Origin: Clavibacter michiganensis
GTDB taxonomy: Bacteria > Actinomycetota > Actinomycetes > Actinomycetales > Microbacteriaceae
DNA: 64,000 nt
NCBI RefSeq assembly: GCF_021216655.1
Contig: NZ_CP080437.1
Location: 1,426,001 to 1,490,000 of the forward strand
Reading direction: 5' to 3'
Position numbers and translations under genes: made by a program. The notes below the pieces were generated by a model. It did not search any database, was not told the DNA's origin, and saw only the letters and a program-made list of their open reading frames with translations. Within the stretch, counting starts at the first letter, position 1; each line of letters starts with the position of its first letter. Shown here one piece after another: positions 27,501 through 33,791 of this stretch.

Positions 27501-27552
27501 CGGTGACGGTCGTCGCGGCCTGGCGGTGGCGGCGGATCCACTCGCGGATCAT
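21538..27552 (-). CDS. Giant Ig-like/fibronectin type III surface protein (Fn3 gene of the PFNA-like operon)
   Basis: The product is 2004 residues from ATG 27552, which overlaps the kinase stop (ATGA). Residues about 13-33 form one membrane helix that works as an uncleaved anchor; there is no lipobox or LPXTG. Next comes a propeller-like region of short repeats (about 40-330; SVWVVNSAQQAIGRANT and similar). I count about eleven bacterial Ig/cadherin-like repeats with PPVA-DD and VLLNDHDPNGD-type motifs. Three Fn3 domains follow (starting PGPVSALRASG, APAGLAVEPL, APTAVADAAD), then a Cys-containing C-terminus. It should protrude far outside the cell and bind ligands or neighbours. Linkage to kinase, MoxR, DUF58 and transglutaminase-like genes matches FN3 of bifidobacteria, which was reported to bind a host cytokine. 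The ligand here is unknown. Confidence 0.9.
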   Translation of the reverse strand: MIREWIRRHRQAATTVTGGAVVLALLTGFALVSDGYQAQRVDLDDGSVWVVNSAQQAIGRANTAVLELDSVVDSRSEDIDVLQAGSTVLLADRGSSRLDVVDDATSEVVDTAPLPAGAEVMLAGPRAAILVPATGQLWLVPVAGLSAFDAASAPTLILGADAVASMGDDGTLLVYSAATGTLSRIRAATEDTVRETVDVGPVGAPVDAAADAPADPAAALAGETVQAGDPGRPAGQRLALTSVDGRWALYDADARALLVDGRTVDLAGSVAADARVALQRASSDGGGVLVAHSGGLVEVPVAGGDPVVVTGDVRGDPARPVRVSGCEYAGWADGSGWQRCLAPAALAGGGDGDRDARRTTAGATGDLGSMPQQAALRFLVDGTRVVLNDTRGGTAWAVQRDAGLIDNWADLIDRDRSDTVVEQNTADTPPETDRVQQPPVAVDDDLGARPGRTTALPVLLNDHDPNGDVLVIDSVTPVDVEVGAVDIVDEGQGLQLALAAGASGTVRFSYVVSDGRGGTATADVRVAVRGADENAPPEQARPATGTVAEGDRLQTDVLGGWYDPDGDPMYLTRASVPAPDAVSWKPEGRVVYTDAGAGGDTRTVALQVSDGREEGSGELVVTVRRAGDVPLVAEGFVVQAAIGREITVEPLTHARGGSGAIRLAAVPARAGVQITPDLEAGTFRLEGGQAGTHLLEYTVTDGRTTATGVVRVEVRGAPASDGRPVTVPHTVFVRALQAQDVDVLQTDFDPAGGVLVITDAVSPGDAVGVRAEVVGQRLVRISLTRPLDGPVDVEYRVSNGVAEATGVITVIEVPEPAVRQPPVATDDRVAVRVGDAVDIPVLANDQQPDGDRLRLDPVLVDPLPEGAGLLFASEDRLRYLAPDRTGDYTAVYRAVAPDGQWATATLTVSVREADVATNAEPVPRPLTARVLAGETVRIPVPLTGIDPDGDSVRLLGQDTGPEKGQVVEVGPDWIDYQAGDYSTGTDAFAYAVVDGLGARATGTIRVGISPRVEGARNPVATADTVTVRPGRVLRVQVLANDTDPDGGALSLVSVQPQEEGLVAGLDGDTVRVVAPEQAGRYGFVYGVRNARGGSDEAFLTVIVDPAAPPTRPIARDTVLQLSDVLDRSSVDVDVMRNVFSAEGDASSLVLAVGAGYEDVALVTDDGRIRVEVGDERRIVPFTVAQPDDPTISATAFVWVPGFEDTLPQLRVGEPRPTVPSGERLVVELDEQVVAAGGRAVRIADPNSLSATHAAGPVELVDEDTIAYRSEPGYFGPAAISFTVTDGSGAGGRTAALVLPITVTPTENQPPVFTGAVIDLEPGQSKDVDLGRLTTYPYQDDRGQLAFALEGSVAAGFRASVDGGTLRISADEGVATGQAASFPVSVRDATQTGRAGRVDLRVVPSTRPLAQPATDEGTVTRGSSTSVDVLANDQAGNPFPGTPLTVASIRGADGASLPAGVTVTPSADRATLAVSASADAVPGDVRVQYEVRDATGDAGRAAFGTVVIHVQDRPGPVSALRASGFADRSLTVAFEPGAFNGSAITGYQVRVLRGGTATATVTCPSTTCTVPTPGNGPGSSVQVEVSAVNGVGTSDPVSISGLWSDVLPAAPAGLAVEPLVDGLRLSWQPSAVPSSSSPVTQYVVGVGGLTRQVASDATSVEVRDPSLVAEVPVAVSVAARNSAQVQDGTAWLAATATGTPRGAPTATGAPTAVADAADETRVTVSWPAFQGQGVDGIRYLVAAYAPGSAPGCSVPTEGVSPWSAQHGPAVEVGGATSHVFTGLATDQPVAFAVLAANSQGCTVVEAGQLTPRTAPSTPVVRVDLPSPDRPGDGVFRAVLADARYRPGSASASAQLLYRVDGQGDGVPIGVGQALTLPRTGVGASIQVRVVEDSGDGRPRSSGWSDPVSAGTAVDARAGDVRSATDDAGVTTFSWTSMPPAVAGFGRVGDGGGYARSEWRCGGQGAWADASSGAAGSCAVPAGGERILEVRVTANSGNLYTYAHRG

Positions 27553-29120
27553 CGCGGGAGCTCCGCGCACTTCTCGGTCGACGCGTCCCCGGCGATGCCG
27601 TCGCGCGTCACGGTGACGCGGATGCAGGCGCGGTCGTCCGTGCCGGCACCCGCGGAGCCGCCCGAGCCGGACGTCACGCGGAACGTCGTGTCGCGCTGCG
27701 TGCTCGGCAGCCCGCCGTCTCGCACCACCTGGTACGCGTCGTCGGCGCCGAGGCCGGGGTCGCTCCAGGAGAACAGCACGCCGTCGGCGGCGGCGGACGC
27801 CTGGATCTCGCCCACCACCGGGATGTCGCGCACCGCGGTGCCGCCGCCCGACCCGCCGAGCAGCGCGCCCACGCCCACGCTCGCGACGATCGCGCCGGCA
27901 GCCGCCGCGGCGAACGCCACGCGGTGCCGCGCGAGGAACGCGCGCCGGCCGGGGACGGCGGGCCGGACCGGGGTGGAGAGGCCGACGGGCCCGGAACCGG
28001 ACCGGCCGAGCGAGGTGGACGCGGATCCCGCCCTCACCTGATCGGACGCGGTCGCCGGGACGCCGGGACGCGCCGCGCCCGCCGTCTGCCGCGACGCCGC
28101 CGGCGCCGCCTTCCGCCGGGCACGCCGGACGCCCGCGGTGCCGCGCGCTCCGCCCGGCCCGGTCGTCCCCGGATCCACCTGCGCGATGCCGCGCACGCGC
28201 GTCGGGTCGTCGTCCTCGTCGACCCCCGCCGCGACGGCCGACGCCCACTCCTCGCTCGCGACCTCGAGCGGCGTCTGCGCGAGCCGCAGCTCTGCCTCCA
28301 CCGACTGCAGCTCACGCACGAACGCGAGCGCCGACTCGGGCCGGGCCTCCGGCTGCCGCGACATGGCGCGGCGCAGCACGAGCTCGAGCCGCTCGGGCAC
28401 GTCGGCGCGCCCGGTGGGCAGGGGCCGCGCCCGCTGGATCCGCGCCACGAGGTCCGCGGGCGCGTTCTGCCCGCCTGGCACCTCGAACGGGCTGCGGCCG
28501 GCGAGCAGCGAGTACACGGTCGCGGCGAGCGACCACACCTCGCTCCGCACCGTGCCGGGGCTCTCGTCGGCGAGCACCTCGGGCGCCGACCACGGGATGG
28601 AGAGGCCCACCGCGTCGGTCGCCGCGGCGTCCTCGAGCGTGGAGGCGATGCCGAAGTCGCTGAGCACGGGGTGCCCGAACGCGGTCGTGAGGATGTTCGC
28701 GGGCTTGATGTCGCGGTGCAGCACGCCCGCGCGGTGGGCGGTCTCCACGGCGCTCGCGATGCGGATCCCCACGCGCAGCACCTCCGCGACGCCGAGCGGC
28801 TCGCGGCGGTACCGGTCGCTGAGGCTCGACGAGCACAGCTCCATCACGAGGTACGGGCGGCCGTCGGCGGCGACCGACGCCTGGTGCACGGTGAGCACCG
28901 ACGGGTGGGCGCTCAGCTGCGCCATGAGGTCGGCCTCGGCGCGGAACATGGCGCGGAGGCGCTCGGTCACGATCTCCGCGAGCATCACCTTCACGGCGAC
29001 CTGGCGGCGCGGCATGTCCTGCTCGTAGAGGAACACGTCGGCGAAGCCGCCGGAACCGAGGACCGTCACGTACGTGAACCCCGGCAGCACCGGCGGGGAC
29101 GACGGCAGGCGTCTGGCCAT
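27549..29120 (-). CDS. Membrane Ser/Thr protein kinase with extracellular domain (Pkb2-like), first gene of the operon
   Basis: The product is 523 residues. The kinase domain spans 15-275: loop LGSGGFADVF, Lys44 in VAVKV, HRDIKPAN with Asp136, DFG at 154-156, and PWSAPEVL. A linker of about 120 residues rich in Ala, Gly and Arg leads to a membrane helix (about 399-420). A small outside domain of about 95 residues follows, with an Fn3-like look (GVLFSWSDPG, YQVVRDG) and two cysteines that may pair. The outside Fn3-like piece suggests it senses or touches the giant Ig/Fn3 protein encoded next. The ATG at 29120 has GAGGGGG directly upstream, and a TAGACT -10 lies at 29193-29198. It equals Pkb2 of the PFNA cluster. 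Confidence 0.93.
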   Translation of the reverse strand: MARRLPSSPPVLPGFTYVTVLGSGGFADVFLYEQDMPRRQVAVKVMLAEIVTERLRAMFRAEADLMAQLSAHPSVLTVHQASVAADGRPYLVMELCSSSLSDRYRREPLGVAEVLRVGIRIASAVETAHRAGVLHRDIKPANILTTAFGHPVLSDFGIASTLEDAAATDAVGLSIPWSAPEVLADESPGTVRSEVWSLAATVYSLLAGRSPFEVPGGQNAPADLVARIQRARPLPTGRADVPERLELVLRRAMSRQPEARPESALAFVRELQSVEAELRLAQTPLEVASEEWASAVAAGVDEDDDPTRVRGIAQVDPGTTGPGGARGTAGVRRARRKAAPAASRQTAGAARPGVPATASDQVRAGSASTSLGRSGSGPVGLSTPVRPAVPGRRAFLARHRVAFAAAAAGAIVASVGVGALLGGSGGGTAVRDIPVVGEIQASAAADGVLFSWSDPGLGADDAYQVVRDGGLPSTQRDTTFRVTSGSGGSAGAGTDDRACIRVTVTRDGIAGDASTEKCAELPR

Positions 29121-29192
29121 GGCCCCCTCTTCGGGTCGGGACCGACGGCAGGGGCTGTTGCGGGCGGCGGATGGATCTCTCGCGGTGAGACG

Positions 29193-29198
29193 AGTCTA
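29193..29198 (-). promoter_or_regulatory. Candidate -10 element of the kinase-Ig/Fn3-MoxR-DUF58-TG-FtsK operon
   Basis: TAGACT on the minus strand predicts +1 near 29186 and a leader of about 65 nt. No good -35 is visible. A small TCTC/GAGA dyad (29177-29189) sits at the predicted start point. No other promoter-like element is obvious within the operon. Confidence 0.35.
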
Positions 29199-29233
29199 GG
29201 TCGCCGATCCGCGCGGGTACACGGGTCGGCGGC

Positions 29234-29257
29234 CTCCCGACGCCCCCTCTTCGGGAG
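29234..29257 (-). terminator. Hairpin after citrate synthase gene
   Basis: CTCCCGA (29234-29240) pairs with TCGGGAG (29251-29257) around a 10-nt loop, 20 nt beyond the gltA stop. Its right half is part of a 14-bp sequence (29242-29255) repeated exactly at 29122-29135, where it forms the kinase ribosome-binding site. Confidence 0.45.
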
Positions 29258-29277
29258 CGGCGGACGTGCTGGCCAGG

Positions 29278-30603
29278 CTAGTCGCGCGGGGGCAGGTCGC
29301 GCGCGGGCTGGCCGATGTAGAGCTGCTGCGGGCGGCCGATCTTGGTGGCCTGGTCCTCGTTCATCTCGCGCCAGTGCGCGATCCAGCCGGGCAGGCGCCC
29401 GATGGTGAACAGCGCCGTGAACATGCGCGTGGGGAAGCCCATCGCCTTGTAGATGACGCCCGTGTAGAAGTCCACGTTGGGGTAGAGCTTCCGCTCGATG
29501 AAGTAGTCGTCGGCGAGGGCGACCGCCTCGAGCTCCTTGGCGATGTCGAGCAGCGGGTCCTGGATCCCGAGGGCCGCGAGCACCTCGTCGGCGCTCTCCT
29601 TCACGAGGCGGGCGCGCGGGTCGAAGTTCTTGTAGACGCGGTGCCCGAAGCCCATGAGGCGGACGCCGTCCTCCTTGTTCTTCACGCGCTCCACGTAGCG
29701 GTCGACGCCCTCGCCGGAGTCGCGGATGCGGCCGAGCATCGCGAGCACGGCCTCGTTCGCGCCGCCGTGCAGCGGCCCGAACAGCGCGCCGATTCCCGCC
29801 GAGACGGAGGAGAACATGTTCGCCTCGGTGGATCCGACGAGCCGCACGGTCGACGTCGACGCGTTCTGCTCGTGGTCCTCGTGCAGGATCAGCAGGCGCT
29901 CGAGCGCGCGGCTGACGACGGGGTCGACCTCGTAGCGTTCGGCGTTGTTGCCGAAGTTCAGGCGCAGGAAGTTGTCGACGAAGCTCAGCGAGTTGTCCGG
30001 GTAGAGGAAGGCCTGGCCGAGGCTCTTCTTGTGCGCGTACGCCGCGATGACCGGCAGCTTCGCCAGCAGGCGCAGCGTCGAGATCTCGACCTGCTCGGGG
30101 TCGTGGACGCTCAGCGAGTCCTCGTAGTAGGTGGAGAGGGCGGACACCGCGCTCGACAGCACCGACATGGGGTGCGCGTTGGTGGGCAGCGCGCGGAAGA
30201 GCCCCTTGAAGTCCTCGTGGAGCAGCGTGTGGCGGCGGATGTCCTCCTCGAACCCGCCCAGCTGGTCGCTCGTGGGCAGCTCGCCGTGGATGAGGAGCCA
30301 GGCCACCTCGAGGTAGCTCGACTGGCGCGCGAGCTGCTCGATGGGGTAGCCGCGGTAGCGCAGGATCCCCTGCTCGCCGTCGATGTACGTGATGGCCGAG
30401 CGGGTCGACGCGGTGTTGACGAAGCCGTTGTCGAGCGTCGTGAGGCCCGTCTTCTTCGTGAGCGCCGAGATGTCGATGCTGGACGCGCCCTCGACCGCGG
30501 GGAGGATGGGGAACTCCACCCGGCCGCCCGGGTACGTCAGGGTCGCCGTGGGCTTCTCGTCCGCCTTCGGCCGGTCGTCCGCCTGCTGCCCGCCATCGGT
30601 CAC
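29278..30603 (-). CDS. gltA: Citrate synthase (type II)
   Basis: The product is 441 residues, typical of hexameric type II enzymes. Signatures include DGEQGILRYRGYPIEQLA, MSVLSSAVSALSTYY, the substrate His in FGPLHGGANEAVL, and GFGHRVYKNFDPRA. The Asp in the PNVDFYTGV segment completes the His-His-Asp catalytic set. It condenses oxaloacetate and acetyl-CoA at the entry to the TCA cycle. The acidic N-terminal extension of about 30 residues is common in actinobacteria. An upstream promoter with an overlapping inverted repeat lies at 30698-30727. The gene stands alone, 161 bp after dapC. Confidence 0.97.
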   Translation of the reverse strand: MTDGGQQADDRPKADEKPTATLTYPGGRVEFPILPAVEGASSIDISALTKKTGLTTLDNGFVNTASTRSAITYIDGEQGILRYRGYPIEQLARQSSYLEVAWLLIHGELPTSDQLGGFEEDIRRHTLLHEDFKGLFRALPTNAHPMSVLSSAVSALSTYYEDSLSVHDPEQVEISTLRLLAKLPVIAAYAHKKSLGQAFLYPDNSLSFVDNFLRLNFGNNAERYEVDPVVSRALERLLILHEDHEQNASTSTVRLVGSTEANMFSSVSAGIGALFGPLHGGANEAVLAMLGRIRDSGEGVDRYVERVKNKEDGVRLMGFGHRVYKNFDPRARLVKESADEVLAALGIQDPLLDIAKELEAVALADDYFIERKLYPNVDFYTGVIYKAMGFPTRMFTALFTIGRLPGWIAHWREMNEDQATKIGRPQQLYIGQPARDLPPRD

Positions 30604-30697
30604 GGCGCCTCCTCGAGTCTGGGTGGATGGCCCGGGAGGGATGCGCGCCGCCGGACGCTCGTGGCGTCGTCGCGGCGTCGGATTCCGAGCCGACTAC

Positions 30698-30727
30698 AGC
30701 CTAAAGGGCTGACAGGGACACTGTCGC
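30698..30727 (-). promoter_or_regulatory. gltA promoter with inverted repeat over the -35
   Basis: Minus strand: -10 TAGGCT (30698-30703) and a weak -35 GCGACA (30722-30727) with an 18-bp spacer. A perfect dyad GACAG-N5-CTGTC (30711-30725) covers the spacer and -35, in a position for a repressor. The predicted leader is about 88 nt. Confidence 0.4.
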
Positions 30728-30764
30728 CTCCGCCAGCATCCGGCCTGATCCGTTGGAGGTCGTG

Positions 30765-31889
30765 CTACGCGGAGGGCGACGCGGTCGCGCCGGCCCGGAG
30801 CCGGGCGGCCGCCTGCGCGATGCGCTCGTCCGTCGCCGTGAGCGACAGGCGCACGTGCTCGGGCGAGGCATCGCCGTAGAACGGACCGGGACCCGCGAGG
30901 ATCCCGAGGTCGGCCAGCTCCGCGATCCCCTCCCATGCGTCCCGACCGCGGGTCGCCCAGAGGTAGAGGCCGGCCTCGCTGCGGTAGATGCGCCAGCCGG
31001 CGTCCTCGAGCGCGGGGCGCAGCACGTCGCGGCGGGCGCGGTACAGCTCGCGCTGGGCGCGCACGTGCGCGTCGTCGCCGAGCGCCACGGTCATCGCGTG
31101 CTGGAGCGGCGCGGGCGGGAGGAGCCCCGCGTGCTTGCGGACGCGGATCAGCCGGGCGATGAGCTCCCTGTCGCCCGCGACGAGCGCGGCCCGGTACCCG
31201 GCGAGGTTCGACTGCTTGCTCAGCGAGTAGAGCGCGAGGACGCCCGCGTGGTCGTCGCCGACGACGCGCGCGTCGAGGATCGAGGGCGTCGGCCCCGAGG
31301 CCCACTCCCCCTCCCAGCCGAGCTCGGCGTAGCACTCGTCGCTCGCGATGACGGCGCCGAGCTCCCTGGCGCGGGCCACGGCGGCGCGCAGCTCGTCGAC
31401 GCCGAGGACGCGGCCGTCCGGGTTGCCGGGCGAGTTCAGCCAGACGAGGCGCGTGTGCGCGGGCCAGTCGGCCGGGTCGTCCGCGGGGACGGACTCCGCG
31501 CCCGCGAGGGCCGCGCCGATCTCGTAGGTCGGGTACGCGACGCGCGGGTGCACGACCGCGTCGCCCTCGCCGAGGCCCAGCATGAAGGGCAGCCAGGCCA
31601 CCATCTCCTTCGACCCGATGGTCGGCAGCACCTGGTCGGTGCCGAGCGTCGCGTTCCGGCGACGCGCGTGCCAGTCGACCATCGCCTGCCGCAGCTCGGG
31701 CGTGCCGACCGTCGTCGGGTACGCGTGCGCGTCGGTCGCCCAGGCGAGCGCGTCGCGGATGAGAGTCGGCGTCGGGTCCACGGGCGACCCGATGCTGAGG
31801 TCGACGATGCCGTCGGGGTGCCGCCGGGCCCGCTCGGCGTAGGGGGCCATCTGGTCCCAGGGGTAGTCGGGGAGGTCGCCGAGGGCCAC
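30765..31889 (-). CDS. dapC: DapC, N-succinyldiaminopimelate aminotransferase (class I/II PLP)
   Basis: The product is 374 residues from GTG 31889, five bases after the ferredoxin stop. Fold-type I signatures are DLSIGSPVDPTP, the PLP-Asn segment WLNSPGNPDGRVL, ASDECYAELGW, and the Schiff-base Lys in YSLSKQSNLAGYR. The C-terminal Arg is in HVRLSLTATDERI. It acts in the succinylase branch of lysine and peptidoglycan diaminopimelate synthesis. The pair fdxA-dapC is conserved in actinobacteria, as in mycobacteria where mshB is also near, which supports DapC over a generic aspartate aminotransferase. The start could also be an internal ATG (MAPYAERA), but homologues include the YPWDQ segment before it. 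Confidence 0.9.
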   Translation of the reverse strand: MALGDLPDYPWDQMAPYAERARRHPDGIVDLSIGSPVDPTPTLIRDALAWATDAHAYPTTVGTPELRQAMVDWHARRRNATLGTDQVLPTIGSKEMVAWLPFMLGLGEGDAVVHPRVAYPTYEIGAALAGAESVPADDPADWPAHTRLVWLNSPGNPDGRVLGVDELRAAVARARELGAVIASDECYAELGWEGEWASGPTPSILDARVVGDDHAGVLALYSLSKQSNLAGYRAALVAGDRELIARLIRVRKHAGLLPPAPLQHAMTVALGDDAHVRAQRELYRARRDVLRPALEDAGWRIYRSEAGLYLWATRGRDAWEGIAELADLGILAGPGPFYGDASPEHVRLSLTATDERIAQAAARLRAGATASPSA

Positions 31890-31894
31890 GCGCG

Positions 31895-32215
31895 TCAGCC
31901 GTTCTGGACGGGGAGCGCGGCGATCACGGGGTGGTCGCCCGCGGTGACGCCGACCTTGGTCGCGCCGCCCGGGGATCCCATCTCGGCGAAGAACTCGACG
32001 TTCGCGGTGTAGTAGTCCGACCACTTCTCGGGCAGGTCGTCCTCGTAGTAGATCGCCTCGACCGGGCACACGGGCTCGCACGCGCCGCAGTCGACGCACT
32101 CGTCGGGGTGGATGTAGAGCGACCGCTCGCCCTCGTAGATGCAGTCCACCGGGCACTCGTCGATGCAGGCGCGGTCCTTGACGTCGACACAGGGCAGGGC
32201 GATGACGTAGGTCAC
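31895..32215 (-). CDS. fdxA: Ferredoxin FdxA/FdxC, seven-iron type
   Basis: The product is 106 residues from a GTG at 32215. Cysteines at 9, 17, 21 and 25 (C-x7-C-x3-C-x3-C) and at 40, 43, 46 and 50 (C-x2-C-x2-C-x3-C) give one [3Fe-4S] and one [4Fe-4S] cluster. The C-terminal extension is typical of actinobacterial FdxA. It is an electron carrier; IspG in this window is one enzyme that needs such reductants, but a specific link is inference. The Shine-Dalgarno sequence is GGAAGGA. A TAGACT -10 lies at 32253-32258, overlapping the mshB stop, so the fdxA-dapC unit has its own promoter. Confidence 0.95.
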   Translation of the reverse strand: MTYVIALPCVDVKDRACIDECPVDCIYEGERSLYIHPDECVDCGACEPVCPVEAIYYEDDLPEKWSDYYTANVEFFAEMGSPGGATKVGVTAGDHPVIAALPVQNG

Positions 32216-32252
32216 TTCGGGCGGGTCCTTCCGGGAGCGGTGCGGCCCGACG

Positions 32253-32258
32253 AGTCTA
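32253..32258 (-). promoter_or_regulatory. -10 element of fdxA-dapC
   Basis: TAGACT on the minus strand overlaps the last codon of mshB. It predicts +1 near 32246 and a 31-nt leader carrying the fdxA Shine-Dalgarno sequence. Confidence 0.4.
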
Positions 32259-33614
32259 CGCGGCGCGCGAACCGGTCCCGGCCGGGGCCGGGGCGTCGGA
32301 TCCCGCGGCGTCAGCGGCATCCGCGCGGCCCGCCGCGTCGGGCGCGCGGTTCGAGAACCGCGGCCACACGACGACGGCCGCGACGAGGATCGCGGGCGCG
32401 ACCGCCCAGACCTGGCTCAGCCCGTCGTCGGGGAACAGCACGGATCCGCTCGGTCCTCGCCTGCTGAGCACCGCGACGGCCGCGACCACGCCGAGCCCGA
32501 GGCAGAGCGCGTGCAGGCGGTCGACGAGGAGCAGCCGGAAAGCGACCAGCAGGCACGCGAGCGTCGCGAGCGCGAGCGCGAGGCCCACCGGCAGCGCGAT
32601 CCCCGCCACGGGGAGCGTCGCCCGGTGCGCGGCCGTGGCGACCACGCCCACGAGCAGGCCGAGCACGAGCGACGCGACCGCCGTGCCGATCCGCTGCGCG
32701 CCGCGCGGGGGACGCGGGGTCCCGTCGTCGGCGGCCGCACCGGCCGGCCGGTGCAGCCGGAAGAGCTCGACGGGCGCGATGGACGCCCCGATGCCGTGGG
32801 ATAGCGCGAACTGGTCGCCGTCGACGACGGTCTGCGTGCGGTGCGCGGCGATCGCGCGGATCTTCGCGTCGATCACCTCCGAGGCGTCCACGGCGAGGTC
32901 GACCTGGTCGTCCGCCAGCACGAGCGTCCCGGCCGGATCGGCGTCGGGCGCGGGGAAGCGCCCCCGCGCGGCCACGAGCTCATGCGCCTCGCGCGCCGAC
33001 GACGCGGTCGTGGTGATGAGGTACGCGGGGATCCCCGCCTCCTCGGCCGCCCAGGTCGCGATGACGTGCGTGCGCACGTGGTCCGGGTGGCCGTAGCCGC
33101 CGTGGTCGTCGTAGGTGATGACGCTGGTGGCGTCCGTGTCGGCGATGACCGCGAGCACGTCGCGCGCCTCGTCGGCCTCGTCGCCCGCGCACAGCGAGTC
33201 GGGATCGAGCGGCCGCAGCGCCACGGGCACGCCGTCGTCGCCCCACTCCATGCCCGAGTCGACGTAGCGGCGGGGCTCGAGGCCCTTCCAGCGCGCGTCC
33301 GCGTCGCCGAGGAATCGGTGGTCGGTGACGCCGAGCGCGGCCATCGCGTCGGCCAGCTCGATCTCCCGGTGGTCGGCGAGCGCGCGCAGGTCGCCCTCCA
33401 GGTGGCGGAGCTCGTCGGGGATCACGTCGCCGCGCTCCCCGCGCGTGCACGTGAGCACGGTGACGGGGACGCCGTCGCGCACGAGCTTCGCGATGGTGCC
33501 GCCCGTGACGATGCTCTCGTCGTCGGGGTGGGCGTGCACGAACAGCACGTGCTCGCGCTCGGGGCGGGCGGTGCGGGCGGCCCGATCGGGGCGTCGGGAC
33601 GTGCCGGAGGTCAT
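32256..33614 (-). CDS. mshB: MshB-like GlcNAc-inositol deacetylase fused to a C-terminal membrane domain
   Basis: The product is 452 residues. Residues 20-300 are a PIG-L/LmbE deacetylase: zinc motif AHPDDE (His29, Asp32) and the third ligand in [21 protein letters not shown] and the closing [12 protein letters not shown] are as in MshB, which removes the acetyl group from GlcNAc-Ins during mycothiol synthesis. Residues about 310-430 add four membrane helices, absent from ordinary MshB of about 300 residues. They are followed by an Ala-rich tail. The fusion would tether the enzyme to the membrane, or join it to an unrelated small membrane protein. The ATG sits exactly 6 nt after TAGGAT, so the mRNA should be leaderless. 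A mycothiol S-conjugate amidase (Mca) is the alternative for the catalytic part. Confidence 0.85.
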   Translation of the reverse strand: MTSGTSRRPDRAARTARPEREHVLFVHAHPDDESIVTGGTIAKLVRDGVPVTVLTCTRGERGDVIPDELRHLEGDLRALADHREIELADAMAALGVTDHRFLGDADARWKGLEPRRYVDSGMEWGDDGVPVALRPLDPDSLCAGDEADEARDVLAVIADTDATSVITYDDHGGYGHPDHVRTHVIATWAAEEAGIPAYLITTTASSAREAHELVAARGRFPAPDADPAGTLVLADDQVDLAVDASEVIDAKIRAIAAHRTQTVVDGDQFALSHGIGASIAPVELFRLHRPAGAAADDGTPRPPRGAQRIGTAVASLVLGLLVGVVATAAHRATLPVAGIALPVGLALALATLACLLVAFRLLLVDRLHALCLGLGVVAAVAVLSRRGPSGSVLFPDDGLSQVWAVAPAILVAAVVVWPRFSNRAPDAAGRADAADAAGSDAPAPAGTGSRAA

Positions 33615-33620
33615 CCGGCG

Positions 33621-33626
33621 ATCCTA
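33621..33626 (-). promoter_or_regulatory. -10 element giving a leaderless mshB mRNA
   Basis: TAGGAT on the minus strand is followed by exactly six bases and the ATG at 33614. There is no Shine-Dalgarno sequence. Confidence 0.5.
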
Positions 33627-33706
33627 GCCGCGGGCCGCGCGCCGGTCCCTGGGCGCCCGCCCTGGACCGTCGACTGGACGCGGTCGCGCCCCCGCGCTAC
33701 TGTGCA

Positions 33707-33733
33707 CGAGGTAAGGCAAGCCTCACCTACATT
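33707..33733 (+). promoter_or_regulatory. DtxR/IdeR-type iron box and -10 of efeUOB
   Basis: Positions 33707-33725 match the 19-bp DtxR/IdeR consensus (TTAGGTTAGGCTAACCTAA) at 13 of 19 positions, including AGGT, AGGC and CCT. A TACATT -10 lies at 33728-33733, so a bound repressor would block RNA polymerase. This predicts iron repression of the operon, which begins 60 bp further on. Confidence 0.7.
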
Positions 33734-33791
33734 TCCCCACACTAGCAATAGGACGCGTCCCGTCGCGTCCGCCGCCCGGAGAGGCGCACGC

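Noticed and set aside
21476..27541. 2021-codon minus-strand frame overlapping the Ig/Fn3 gene in another phase
   Set aside because: Low-complexity Arg-rich translation; the alternative frame gives clear Ig and Fn3 repeats.
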